DNA of 37,516 nt, taken from the NCBI GenBank assembly GCA_944326615.1, contig CALVEO010000014.1, positions 1-37,516 of the forward strand. Reading direction: 5' to 3'. The DNA comes from Candidatus Gastranaerophilales bacterium (lineage in GTDB: Bacteria; Cyanobacteriota; Vampirovibrionia; Gastranaerophilales; Gastranaerophilaceae). This document shows positions 21,064 through 30,108 of this stretch, in pieces. Within the stretch, counting starts at the first letter, position 1; every line of letters begins with the position of its first letter. The notes beneath the pieces were generated by a model, which ran no database searches, had not been told where the DNA came from, and worked only from the letters and a program-made list of their open reading frames with translations. The position numbers and the translations under genes were made by a program.

Positions 21064-23255
21064 TTAATATTTTGAGAATATTTTTTATTTTAATCCTTGT
21101 AACTCTCGGGGTTCTGGTATTTTTTAGGCCTGCAAATACCGAAACAAATATTTTGAAAGCAGTATTTTCCTCAACTGAAGATAATATTCTTGTAGACTTG
21201 AGCAGTAAATTTTCAGCAAGGATTAACGTAATAGTCGAAAACGAAAGTCCTGAAAAATCGGAAGAAATTGCAAAAACTATATATGCAAAACTCGATAAAA
21301 ACATTTTTTATACATCAGATGTAAATATCACAGGTGTTTTATCAGATTACGAAAAATATCATAATAATCTGCTATCACCAGAAACACGCAGGCTTTTAAT
21401 AAACAAACAGTACAATATCGTTGCAGAAAAAGGGCTTGAGGCTTTATATAATCCTATTATGCCGCCGATAGGTTCAATAGAAGATGATCCTTTTCTTCTG
21501 TTGACTGATTTTGTCATGGGGTTTTCTGAGAATAAAGAAGTCTCAAATTTTACACCCGTTCAATTTAACGGAAAATATTACAGCCTCATTATGCTGAATG
21601 TTGACAGTGAAATTGCATTATCACCTTCTGTTTTGAATGACGAAGTTAAAAAATTAACCGATATTCAAAAAGAATATTCAAAAGACGGAACAAATGTGTA
21701 TCTAACAGGCGCTCCTGTGCACTCTTATTTTGCAAGCAGTCATTCTATTTTTGAAATTAACCTGATAAGCATTCTTTCGATTATTTTTATAATATGCCTT
21801 GTATATTTTTATTTCGATTCAATTATCCCTCTAATCCCTATTGGTATAAGCATTGGCGCCGGAATTTTTGCGGGCTGGAGCATGGTATCTTTAATATTCA
21901 AAGATATACATATTTTGACTTTTGTATTTTCAACAACATTAATCGGAATTTGTGTTGACTATTCGCTTCATTATTTTGTATCACTTCAAGCTAACAAGTC
22001 AGGGCAAGATGCTTTAAAAGAAATATTTAAAAGTTTATCGGTCAGTCTGTTGACAACTGTCGGAGCTTTTATTGTTCTTTTATTTTCAAATTTTATTCTT
22101 TTAAAACAAATTTCGGTATTTACAATAACAGGTCTTGTAACCGTATATTCAATCGTTGTTCTTTTTTATCCTGCTGTATTTAGCAAAACCGGAGGACAAA
22201 ATAAAAGTGCTGCAAATCTGTTACAAAAACTATTAATGATTAAAAAATGTCCTCACCTTGAGAGAGGAACAATTTCGAGGCGGGGACTAAATATCATAAC
22301 TCTAATTGCTTGTATAATCCTCATCTTTGGATTTTCCCGTATAAGCTTTGACGACAACATAAAAAACATGTACGTTCCGCCGAAATTTCTTGTTAATGCT
22401 GAAAAACTATTTGCAGAACTTGCAGGAACAGGCAGCGACATTTCATTTTTTGTTGTTAAAGGACAAAATCTTCAAGATATCTTAGAAAAAGAAGAAGCAA
22501 TTTCTGATAAGCTTGAGAGTAAAAATGTGACATACCAGGCATTGAGCCGTTATATGCCTTCAATTAAACGCCAGATGTCAAATCAGTATTTAAGAAAACA
22601 GCTTTACAAAGACAAAATCGAGGAATATGCAGTATTTTTACCCTCATCGCAGAGAATTAAGCTCATTAAAGAAAAAAATAATATAGGATTTTTAACATTA
22701 AACAACAATTTTGATTTATTTAAGAAAAATTTTTTAATAGATAAAAATACTTCAATAATGGTTTTATATAATTACGAAGGCGGCACAATAGAAGGCGCGC
22801 GTTTAATTTCTCTGCAAAAAGACATCTCATCACAGCTCAGAAAATGCAGAATAATATGTTTAAGCCTGCTTTTGCCTATTTTCTTATTTTTATACCTTCT
22901 TCTTGCAAAAATTTATGATTTCAAATCCGCGTTAAAAATAATTTCGCCATCAATTTGTGCTGTATTATTTGTATTTGGGATGCTCGGGCTTTTTAACTGT
23001 CATGTGAATCTTTTCCATCTGCTTGCAATATTTTTGATAATCGGGTTCGGGCTTGACTATTCTGTATTCAGATTTGGAGGAAACAAAAAATCTTCAGATG
23101 CTGTATTGATGTCTTGTATGACAACGGTATTTTCATTTGCGCTTCTGGGGTTTGCAGGATTTAAGCTCATAAGCTCGCTCGGCACCGTACTTTCGCTCGG
23201 ACTTGTAAGCTCGTATATTTTTAGTTTAATATTGATACAGAAGGTAGGAAGATAA
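21048..23255 (+). CDS. MMPL/RND-type lipid exporter
   Basis: A 735-residue inner-membrane protein with the duplicated RND plan: one helix (about 6-25), a large periplasmic loop (to about 230), five or six helices (230-390), a second single helix (about 412-430), a second loop, and five helices at the C-terminus. Acidic residues within membrane segments (GLDYSVF, GICVDYSLHY) fit proton-driven transport. It overlaps the LolA-like gene by 16 bases, as the pair does in aryl-polyene clusters. The last codons and stop lie inside element D. Confidence 0.88.
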   Translation: MHNKLINILRIFFILILVTLGVLVFFRPANTETNILKAVFSSTEDNILVDLSSKFSARINVIVENESPEKSEEIAKTIYAKLDKNIFYTSDVNITGVLSDYEKYHNNLLSPETRRLLINKQYNIVAEKGLEALYNPIMPPIGSIEDDPFLLLTDFVMGFSENKEVSNFTPVQFNGKYYSLIMLNVDSEIALSPSVLNDEVKKLTDIQKEYSKDGTNVYLTGAPVHSYFASSHSIFEINLISILSIIFIICLVYFYFDSIIPLIPIGISIGAGIFAGWSMVSLIFKDIHILTFVFSTTLIGICVDYSLHYFVSLQANKSGQDALKEIFKSLSVSLLTTVGAFIVLLFSNFILLKQISVFTITGLVTVYSIVVLFYPAVFSKTGGQNKSAANLLQKLLMIKKCPHLERGTISRRGLNIITLIACIILIFGFSRISFDDNIKNMYVPPKFLVNAEKLFAELAGTGSDISFFVVKGQNLQDILEKEEAISDKLESKNVTYQALSRYMPSIKRQMSNQYLRKQLYKDKIEEYAVFLPSSQRIKLIKEKNNIGFLTLNNNFDLFKKNFLIDKNTSIMVLYNYEGGTIEGARLISLQKDISSQLRKCRIICLSLLLPIFLFLYLLLAKIYDFKSALKIISPSICAVLFVFGMLGLFNCHVNLFHLLAIFLIIGFGLDYSVFRFGGNKKSSDAVLMSCMTTVFSFALLGFAGFKLISSLGTVLSLGLVSSYIFSLILIQKVGR

Positions 23256-23318
23256 GAAGATAGGAGGATAAGCAATTAACTGTAAATAACTTAACTTATT
23301 CCTGCTCGTCCTGACTTC
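23241..23318. repeat. 8-bp-unit inverted array, element D
   Basis: Left arm 23241-23272: AAGGTAGG, AAGATAAG, AAGATAGG, AGGATAAG, covering the last codons and TAA stop of the MMPL gene. After a 22-nt spacer, right arm 23295-23318, whose reverse complements are GAAGTCAG, GACGAGCA and GGAATAAG. It is the least well preserved of the four elements. It lies just before the ribosome site of the methyltransferase gene. Confidence 0.65.
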
Positions 23319-23335
23319 TAATATGAGGATAAAAA

Positions 23336-24388
23336 ATGAAATACAGAAGAATAAAAAAACATATATCACCACAGGTAAAGGCACTGGCTGATGCGCAAAA
23401 AATTGCCTTTGCTCCATTAACTTTTCAGGCAGTTAATGCAATGCTTAAATTCGGGATTTTAAAATTTCTGGAAGAAAACCCATCAACCGTTAACGAAATT
23501 ATTGAGAACTGCAAAGTCTCAAAATACACCGCAGAAACACTGCTTGAGGCTGCATGTGCTGCAGGGCTTGTGATTAAAACGGAGGATAAATATACAAATT
23601 CTCTTGTAGCATCAGCATTTTTAAACAATGAAATGACAAAAGTCAATTTCAATTTTGTCAAAGATGTATGCTATCTCGGAGCTTCAGAGCTTGCAAATTC
23701 TTTTGAAACATCAGAGCCTATGGGGTGCAGAAAATTTATCGGAAATTACGACACAATTTATAATGCGCTCCATTTGCTGCCTTGTGATATGAAAAAAAGC
23801 TGGTTTGAATTTGATCATTTCTATTCAGACAGATGTTTTGACGAAGTTTTGAAAATTATTTTTGAAAATAACCCCGCTGAAATTTTTGATGTCGGCGGAA
23901 ATACAGGTAAATTTGAACGCGCATGCCTTGAATTTGATAAAAACTGCACTGTTAATATGATTGACCTTCCTGAAAATATAGATGAAGCCAAAAAACATCT
24001 CAAAAATGACAGATTAAAGTTTCACAGTGTTGATGTTCTTAAAAATTCTATGCCGAAAATTTCAGGCGCAGTATTTATGAGCCAGTTTCTGGATTGTTTT
24101 TCGGAGGAACAGGTTATTCATATTTTGAAAAATATTAAAAATTCAATGACTGATAATACAAAAATCTTTATTCTTGAACCTTTTACTGACAAACAGTTTT
24201 TTGAAGGCGCACAATATTCGCTAGTCCATATATCACTTTATTTTACATGTATGGCAAACGGTAAAAGCAAAATGTATTCAGAAAAACGAATGCTGGAAAT
24301 GATTGAAAAAGCAGGACTCAAACTTCACAAAAAACATGAAAATATCGGAGTACATGATTACACGCTATTGGAAGTGCTGAGTAAATAA
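23336..24388 (+). CDS. SAM-dependent O-methyltransferase-like protein
   Basis: A 350-residue protein with an N-terminal winged-helix dimerisation domain (about residues 25-110). A Rossmann domain follows with motif I IFDVGGNTGKFE and an acidic end of strand 2 (MIDLPENI). This is the plan of small-molecule O-methyltransferases. In the cluster context it may methylate an aryl head group. GAGGA precedes the start. Confidence 0.8.
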   Translation: MKYRRIKKHISPQVKALADAQKIAFAPLTFQAVNAMLKFGILKFLEENPSTVNEIIENCKVSKYTAETLLEAACAAGLVIKTEDKYTNSLVASAFLNNEMTKVNFNFVKDVCYLGASELANSFETSEPMGCRKFIGNYDTIYNALHLLPCDMKKSWFEFDHFYSDRCFDEVLKIIFENNPAEIFDVGGNTGKFERACLEFDKNCTVNMIDLPENIDEAKKHLKNDRLKFHSVDVLKNSMPKISGAVFMSQFLDCFSEEQVIHILKNIKNSMTDNTKIFILEPFTDKQFFEGAQYSLVHISLYFTCMANGKSKMYSEKRMLEMIEKAGLKLHKKHENIGVHDYTLLEVLSK

Positions 24389-24427
24389 CTAAATTGGTTT
24401 TGTATAATGATAACGGGATTAAAATAA

Positions 24428-25342
24428 ATGCTAAAATGGTACGAAGTCAAAGAACAGGCTGCAGGACATAAAAGGTTAATGCTTCTGTGGTACATATACA
24501 AAATTGCAGGTAAAAAACCTGTTCAATTTATCGTGTTTTTTGTAACACTTTTTGCATTTACAGGCGCATGGCAAATAAGAAAGTGTTCGCAAAAGTTTCA
24601 AAAAATTGCATCAGGCAACGGCAGCTTAATCAGGGCTTTCAAACATTTTTTAAGCTATTCCTACAGTTTAATAGATACAATGGAAATATTTACGGATAAT
24701 TTCGGGATTAAAAACATTTATTTTGCCGATGAAAACGATAAACAAACTCTTTACAAAGATTTTTTTGCAAAAAAGGGTGTGTGTTTTCTATGTTCGCATC
24801 TCGGAAATATCAATGCAATGAGAACATTTTTTAAATCCGGAACTGAAATCGACTGGATAAAAGTAAATATGTTTCTTGAAGTTAATCAGTGTAAAATTTT
24901 CAAAAATTTTCTCTCGAAAATTGCACCTGATAACCCGATAAATGTTTACCCTGTTGAAAATATAGATTTGACAACATCAATTGATATAAAAGAAAGACTG
25001 AATAACGGAGAAATTATTTTCATAGCAGGAGACAGAACTTCTGCACATAATTCTGACACAGTTTTTACTGCAGAATTTTTAGAACACAAAGCCAACTTTC
25101 CTGAAGGAGCTTTCAGATTTGCGCTGATGATGGACGTACCGGTTTATTTTATTGCGTGCACAAAAGAAAAGACAGGAAAATACGCAATCCGTCTGAAAAA
25201 ATTTGTGTCAGATGCAAAACGGCGTGAAAAATTGGCAGAACTGCAAAACGAATATATAAAATTTTTGGAAGATTTAACAAAAAATTATCCTCTTCAATTC
25301 TATCATTTTTATGACTTTTTCTGTGATAAAATTTGTTTATGA
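24428..25342 (+). CDS. LpxL-like acyltransferase (COG4261 type) with altered catalytic acid
   Basis: A 304-residue protein with one hydrophobic segment at about 33-50 and a lysophospholipid-acyltransferase domain. The motif SHLGNIN aligns with H-x4-(D/E) of the family but has Asn in place of the acid; GDRTS and FPEGAFRFA follow as usual. It could acylate a glycerol or sugar anchor, or be altered in activity. A TATAAT at 24403-24408 may add an internal promoter. The 3' end overlaps the next gene by ATGA. Confidence 0.75.
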   Translation: MLKWYEVKEQAAGHKRLMLLWYIYKIAGKKPVQFIVFFVTLFAFTGAWQIRKCSQKFQKIASGNGSLIRAFKHFLSYSYSLIDTMEIFTDNFGIKNIYFADENDKQTLYKDFFAKKGVCFLCSHLGNINAMRTFFKSGTEIDWIKVNMFLEVNQCKIFKNFLSKIAPDNPINVYPVENIDLTTSIDIKERLNNGEIIFIAGDRTSAHNSDTVFTAEFLEHKANFPEGAFRFALMMDVPVYFIACTKEKTGKYAIRLKKFVSDAKRREKLAELQNEYIKFLEDLTKNYPLQFYHFYDFFCDKICL

Positions 25343-25977
25343 TAAAAACAATTATTTTTGATTTGGACGGAACTTTATTAAACACTCTTGAAGATTTAAA
25401 AGAAGCAGCAAATTTTGCGCTGTCGGAATTTGGTTATCCGAAAAGATCACTGGAAGAAATCAGATGTTTTGTAGGAAACGGTGTTAAAAAACTTATTGAA
25501 CGGGCTGTTCCTGAAAATTGCAAAAATGTTGATGAGTGTCTTTGTGTGTTTAAAAAAAATTATTCGGAAAATATGTGCAGACACACAGTTCCTTATAATG
25601 GTATCGTAAAGATACTGTCAGATATAAAAGCTGAAGGTATAAAAATCGGCGTTGTATCTAACAAATTTGATTCAGCAGTTAAAGAGCTGTGCAAAAAATA
25701 TTTCGGAGATTTGATAGACATTGCAATCGGGCAGGCTGATGATGTTCCTAAAAAACCGGCGCCCGATGGAATTTTTAAGGCAATGAAAGAGCTGGGTGCT
25801 GATAAAAATTCTACAATCTATGCAGGAGATTCAGATGTAGATGTTCAAACAGCAAAAAATGCCGGGCTTAAATGTATCGGCGTAACATGGGGATTTAGAG
25901 ACAGAAAAAATCTTGAAGGTGCTGATTTTATTATTGATAACCCATGTGATATAATTAAAATTATCAGGAGTATGTAG
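25339..25977 (+). CDS. gph: HAD-family phosphatase, phosphoglycolate phosphatase-like
   Basis: A 212-residue HAD hydrolase: nucleophile Asp8 and Asp10 in FDLDGTLLNT, a helical cap (about 15-80), VVSNK for motif II, Lys in PKKPAPDGI, and GDSDVDV for the Mg-binding motif. This pattern is closest to Gph; the true substrate is open. The ATG at 25339 overlaps the previous stop. Probably a housekeeping gene at the operon end. Confidence 0.8.
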   Translation: MIKTIIFDLDGTLLNTLEDLKEAANFALSEFGYPKRSLEEIRCFVGNGVKKLIERAVPENCKNVDECLCVFKKNYSENMCRHTVPYNGIVKILSDIKAEGIKIGVVSNKFDSAVKELCKKYFGDLIDIAIGQADDVPKKPAPDGIFKAMKELGADKNSTIYAGDSDVDVQTAKNAGLKCIGVTWGFRDRKNLEGADFIIDNPCDIIKIIRSM

Positions 25978-26391
25978 ATGCAAAAGCTTTCTGTAAGTCT
26001 TGAAGATTATATTGAAGAAATATATAAACAAATATTGAAAACCGGACAGGCTAAAGTTACTGCAACAGCCGATGCTTTAAAGGTTAAAAAAGCTTCTGTT
26101 ACAGGTGCTATGAATGTTTTAGCTGAAAAAAAACTCATTAACTACGCACCTTATTCTCCAATTACACTGACACCTGAGGGTGAAAAAATTGCAAAAAATA
26201 TATTAATGAAACATGAAAAACTTTCAGAATTTTTTATTGAAGTCTTAGGAATTGATAAAGAAGAAGCACTTGAAACAGCCTGCAAAATGGAACATATTGT
26301 ATCCGACAAACTCTTTTGTAATATGGTAAAATTAACCGGATATGTAAAGAAAGAATTAAAAGACAAAATCCAAGATATTTATAACTCTTAA
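25978..26391 (+). CDS. DtxR/MntR-family metal-dependent regulator
   Basis: A 137-residue protein: winged HTH at about 1-65 (SVSLEDYIEEIYKQ, VKKASVTGAMNVLAEKKLI) and a dimerisation/metal domain containing LTPEGEKIA, HEKLSEFF and the conserved Cys and HIVSD. No SH3 domain. It normally represses iron or manganese genes; no metal transporter is in view. The ATG follows the HAD stop directly, with AGGAG inside the end of that gene. Its stop overlaps the stop of the convergent gene. Confidence 0.87.
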   Translation: MQKLSVSLEDYIEEIYKQILKTGQAKVTATADALKVKKASVTGAMNVLAEKKLINYAPYSPITLTPEGEKIAKNILMKHEKLSEFFIEVLGIDKEEALETACKMEHIVSDKLFCNMVKLTGYVKKELKDKIQDIYNS

Positions 26392-27125
26392 AAAATAAAT
26401 TCAAAGACAACAGCGTAAATCTTTTTATCCGAATAATTTGATATTACATATACTGCAGAGTTATATATACTGGTATTAACAGTGATTGTTTTTTGTATAA
26501 TTCCTGCCGATTCACTTTTTTCATTTGCCTTATTGTTCAAAACTTCAATATCAGGCTGATTTGAAGTTGTTGAAGTTTTGAATAAAAATAATTCTGCAGT
26601 TAAATCATGTTTTTCGAACGGGTCTGTTACATGTGTAATTTTTAATTCTCTTACACCCTGCGGGAGATTAAATTTGACAGAATCAAATGTTTTTCTTTCA
26701 ATTGACGTATCATATATTAAAAGATATTTTGAATGCGGACAATAGTGTATTTCGTTCAGACTTAATGCTTTTTTAAGATAAGGATAATTTTTGTTTATTC
26801 TTGCGTAAAATTCCGAATTTTGCTCCTCTTCAATACAAAAAGGCACAAGCGGATTAACAGATCCTCTGACACATCCTGCAGCTAAATGTTGTTCCGCTTT
26901 TCTCTTATAAAGCCATCCGCCTAAACCTAATAATGCAGCACCACCTATAGAACCTAAAGTTATAGCAGTAACAGCACCGCCTGATAATCCGTCTTTATCT
27001 TTTGGGGTAGATGAGGAGGGCGCATCATTAATCGTAAATACAAATGTTGGTTGTCCAATACGGGCATTTGTACAAGGCGTTGTAAGTGCAAAAATTATTA
27101 ATAATATACATATTTTTTTCAGCAT
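26388..27125 (-). CDS. Exported/membrane protein of unknown function in the usher locus
   Basis: A 245-residue protein with an N-terminal signal-like segment (to about ALTTPCTNA), a Ser/Pro linker, a Gly-rich hydrophobic helix at about 48-68 (TAITLGSIGGAALLGLGGWLY), then KRK. A beta-rich C-terminal domain of about 170 residues follows. Not recognised. It starts 1 base after the stop of the gene before it, and both diverge from the chaperone-usher genes, suggesting an accessory or anchoring role. Confidence 0.6.
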   Translation of the reverse strand: MLKKICILLIIFALTTPCTNARIGQPTFVFTINDAPSSSTPKDKDGLSGGAVTAITLGSIGGAALLGLGGWLYKRKAEQHLAAGCVRGSVNPLVPFCIEEEQNSEFYARINKNYPYLKKALSLNEIHYCPHSKYLLIYDTSIERKTFDSVKFNLPQGVRELKITHVTDPFEKHDLTAELFLFKTSTTSNQPDIEVLNNKANEKSESAGIIQKTITVNTSIYNSAVYVISNYSDKKIYAVVFEFIF

Positions 27126-27126
27126 A

Positions 27127-27606
27127 TCAAACCCGTCCCAGTGTAATAATCAGTTTTGCTCTGTATGAAGTACGTACAGTTGTATCATGTGCTATAACCT
27201 GCGGAACAAAATAATCTGTTTCAATTTTGTCATGAGGATTATTGATTGTATAAGAAGATGGACTTACGGATAAATCCTCATTTTTCATCGGGTATCTCCC
27301 GCATGTGCTGCAGCAATTTTCAAATTTTGCACTTACCTGTATAGGATCTGCCAAATTAGTAGTAATCCTAACAGTAAAAGGATTTAGACTTAATCTGTAA
27401 TTTTTTTCATCAATCTGTTCTGTCTGTCTTATTTCAACATTTTGTAGTTCGGCATCCTTATCATATTCTACATTGTCTACTATAATTTTTTCGATATGCA
27501 AAACCTCAGGAACTACAGATTGCAGAGTTTGCGTTGATTGACTTTCGGCAAACGCTGAAATAGCAGTAAATAAATTTATAACAATTAATAAAACATATTT
27601 TTTCAT
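27127..27606 (-). CDS. Secreted small protein, possible fibre subunit or adhesin
   Basis: A 159-residue protein with a clear signal peptide (MKKYVLLIVINLFTAISAFA). The mature part is beta-rich: PEVLHIEKIIVDN, a Cys cluster ENCCSTCGRY, and a terminal strand RAKLIITLGRV that resembles the last strand of pilus-like domains. The upstream in-frame ATG at 27666 would bury the signal peptide, so 27606 is preferred. It diverges from the chaperone-usher genes over a 122-base promoter region. Confidence 0.6.
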   Translation of the reverse strand: MKKYVLLIVINLFTAISAFAESQSTQTLQSVVPEVLHIEKIIVDNVEYDKDAELQNVEIRQTEQIDEKNYRLSLNPFTVRITTNLADPIQVSAKFENCCSTCGRYPMKNEDLSVSPSSYTINNPHDKIETDYFVPQVIAHDTTVRTSYRAKLIITLGRV

Positions 27607-27728
27607 ATCTCTTATCAAAAATTTAGTATTAATTTTTCTAAATACAAATTCTCCATACGGGTACAAAAATTATTATCCTATTTTTTTCAACAATCGGTTA
27701 TTTTTCTGTTTCAAAAAAGATTTTATAA

Positions 27729-28646
27729 ATGAATGCAAAGGTTCAAAGTAAAATGAAAATAATAATTAGAATTATTATGTTTTTGTTATTAATTTTAGAG
27801 TGCCCTTCAGTCATGGCTGATTCAAATATTCAGGCTGATATTGCAGGTTCACCTGTAATTACAGATAATTTAATTACGGCAAATATAAATTTAACATATT
27901 TACAAATAGGATTTTCCAGACTTTTTGCCAATACATTAGACGAATACATAATAAACAATAACAATCCGCAGATTAAAATTCCAGTAACAAATTTATATTT
28001 ATTATGCGACGGACAGGCATACCAGTTAAGCAATACAGGAATGCAGCTGTTCTATATAGATATGCTAGATTTCACAAGAACTGCCCAGAAAAATATCACT
28101 CTCCGTCTTGAAAATACAGGTGAATTGCCTGCCGGTACATATTCCGTACCGATAAGGTTTGTAAACAGAACAAATATAGCACTTGAATATGAATGCGAAT
28201 TTCTATTCTCTTTCACTATTGACGAAAAACAATCAATTTCATCATTCAGCGGAGAACCTAATATTATCTTGAGTGAAGATGATGTTTTTAACAAACAGGT
28301 TTCAATAAAAAATAAAAATGATATAAGACTTGATATTACTTCAAATACAGATTGGAAATTGTGGCTTGATACATCAAATATAAAAGAATTAGAGGGAGAG
28401 TATTCATTTTTAATAAAAAATGCAGCCGGCAGCATAACAAATTATGAACAGAATTATGTTCGCCTGCTGCCAAACCAGCACTATCTTCTCGCCCGCGGGA
28501 CTTCAACAATTGAAGGACTTCAGCCAGGAAATAATGTTCCGTCAAATATTGTAATTGAATATTCTTTTAAAAATTCTGACGCAGACAGTTATTTAAAAGA
28601 AGGCATAAGACAATATCCTTTGACTTATGTAATAGAAAGGGAATAA
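27729..28646 (+). CDS. Secreted beta-rich protein, first gene of a chaperone-usher-like operon
   Basis: A 305-residue protein with a signal peptide (hydrophobic IIIRIIMFLLLILE, cut after about VMA-). Two beta-sandwich halves seem present: residues about 35-165, ending in ENTGELPAGTYSVPIRF and the EYECEFLFSF strand, and about 175-300. The PAGTYSVPIRF/strand pattern is like fimbrial subunits. It may be a tip adhesin or large subunit. The start could instead be ATG 27753. Two bases separate it from the chaperone gene. Confidence 0.6.
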   Translation: MNAKVQSKMKIIIRIIMFLLLILECPSVMADSNIQADIAGSPVITDNLITANINLTYLQIGFSRLFANTLDEYIINNNNPQIKIPVTNLYLLCDGQAYQLSNTGMQLFYIDMLDFTRTAQKNITLRLENTGELPAGTYSVPIRFVNRTNIALEYECEFLFSFTIDEKQSISSFSGEPNIILSEDDVFNKQVSIKNKNDIRLDITSNTDWKLWLDTSNIKELEGEYSFLIKNAAGSITNYEQNYVRLLPNQHYLLARGTSTIEGLQPGNNVPSNIVIEYSFKNSDADSYLKEGIRQYPLTYVIERE

Positions 28647-28647
28647 T

Positions 28648-29475
28648 ATGAAAAATTTATTAAAAATTATCACAGCCGCTGTTATAATGACAGTTTACGC
28701 ATCTCAGGGATTTTGTGCAATCAAAGTTATGCCTACGTTGATTGAGCTAAACGCAAACAAAAGTAAAAACAATTATCTTACAACATCATTTTTCGTCCAG
28801 GCTGATAAAAATGAAACTATAAGATTCAAACTTTACCCGGAATACTTTACCATAACCGATGAGGGTAAAATGAGTGCAGTTCCATCATCTAAGAATTCTG
28901 ACAATCTAATTCCGCATGCAAGATTTGTGCCAAATGAATTTACTTTGCAAAATGGTATTCCACAACTTGTAAGAGTAACATTCACAGATATTAAAACCCT
29001 GCCTGATGGTGAATCCAGAATGGTCATGTTTATAGAAGATGTAGCCGCAAAAGAAATTCTGCTTCCCAATAAAAATAAGAATGTTAATACAAAACTAATT
29101 GTAAAAACACGACTTGGAATTCCGATTTATGTTGATAAAGGCCGCTTTATAAAAACAGGCTCTATTGACGAACTTGCTGTAGAAAAAAATAACAGAAATC
29201 TTGTATATAAAATGAGCCTAAGCTCAGGCGGGAACAGCAAAGTTAGATACCATGGCAAAGCTCAGATTATAAAAGATAAAAATCTTATAAAAGAATTTAA
29301 TTTAAACAGCAACACAATCAGAGCAAACGGCATACTGGAAGAGCAGGGTATGCTGCCTGATAATCTTGCAGAAGGCGATTACATATTGAAAATTATTTTA
29401 ACTTATAAAAACGAAAAAGGGGAAAATAAAAATCTTATAAAAGAAACCCCATTTAATGTTAGCAATTCAATTTAA
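28648..29475 (+). CDS. PapD-like periplasmic pilus chaperone
   Basis: A 275-residue protein with a signal peptide ending about SQGFCA. The first domain contains IKVMPTLIELNANKSKN, ARFVPNEFTLQNGIPQLVRVTF (the edge-strand segment preceding R-V in pilus chaperones) and a later GIPIYV. The second, C-terminal domain is beta-rich. The pattern fits archaic or alternative chaperone-usher systems, not the classical Pap type. Its role would be donor-strand capping of the two downstream subunits. Confidence 0.82.
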   Translation: MKNLLKIITAAVIMTVYASQGFCAIKVMPTLIELNANKSKNNYLTTSFFVQADKNETIRFKLYPEYFTITDEGKMSAVPSSKNSDNLIPHARFVPNEFTLQNGIPQLVRVTFTDIKTLPDGESRMVMFIEDVAAKEILLPNKNKNVNTKLIVKTRLGIPIYVDKGRFIKTGSIDELAVEKNNRNLVYKMSLSSGGNSKVRYHGKAQIIKDKNLIKEFNLNSNTIRANGILEEQGMLPDNLAEGDYILKIILTYKNEKGENKNLIKETPFNVSNSI

Positions 29476-29484
29476 GGAGAGAAA

Positions 29485-30096
29485 ATGAGAAAAACAACAA
29501 AACTTTTAGCATCATTATTCACACTTTCAACAGCATGTTTGTGTGTTCAGGCAGAAACCTTTGACACCCAAATTTTAAGAGCTACACTGCCTGCTTACGT
29601 AGATATTAAAGCAGAAACAGACGTGCAGACAAAAACCATTGATCCGGCAACAGGTGCACTTGACAGCGGGTTTTCATCGGTCTTTACAATACAGGCAAAT
29701 GATAAAGTTGATCTTTATCTGACCGCAAAAGCAGATACCCAAAACGGCTTTGATAAAGCATTTTTCAAAAAGAACGGTATTGTCTATGTAATTTTGACAA
29801 ACACAGGCAAAAAACCTGCTGCTTCAGCAATTGCAGATATCAGAACAGGCACAGCAATCCCATCAAATAACGCAAATGCAATTGCATATCCTGTAACAGG
29901 CGTAAACATCAGCGGTGCAACATCTGTTGAACCTCAATATAATGACGGCAAAGACCAGTATGAATTTAGTGTAAATCCTGGGGTAACAATGGCAACAACA
30001 ACAGTATCGCCGGCAGTGGATTCAACAACATATTCTTTTGATGATAATGCCGGAACTTATGAGGCACATATAACATTAACAGACACTACAACATAA
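29485..30096 (+). CDS. Fimbrial subunit-like protein 1
   Basis: A 203-residue protein with a signal peptide (cut after about CVQA). The mature part is a Thr/Ala/Asp-rich beta-sandwich: DTQILRATLPAYVDI, TIDPATGALDSGFSSVFTI, the AYPVTG segment and the final strand YEAHITLTDT. No Cys pair follows the signal. Strong ribosome site (AAGGAGAG). It is paralogous to the next gene and, by its even composition, probably the major subunit. Confidence 0.7.
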   Translation: MRKTTKLLASLFTLSTACLCVQAETFDTQILRATLPAYVDIKAETDVQTKTIDPATGALDSGFSSVFTIQANDKVDLYLTAKADTQNGFDKAFFKKNGIVYVILTNTGKKPAASAIADIRTGTAIPSNNANAIAYPVTGVNISGATSVEPQYNDGKDQYEFSVNPGVTMATTTVSPAVDSTTYSFDDNAGTYEAHITLTDTTT

Positions 30097-30108
30097 AAAA
30101 GGAGACAG

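Noticed and set aside
22246-22295. A CCTCACC...GAGAGAGG stretch inside the MMPL gene that might be a third in-frame palindromic insertion
   Set aside because: Only a 5-bp imperfect stem can be formed and the encoded KKCPHLERGTISRRG lies in a variable cytoplasmic linker, so the resemblance to the cca elements is too weak.
24403-24408. TATAAT before the acyltransferase as a separate promoter
   Set aside because: No -35 box at a suitable distance and no extended -10 TG-n; AT-rich sequence gives such hexamers by chance. Mentioned only as a possibility.
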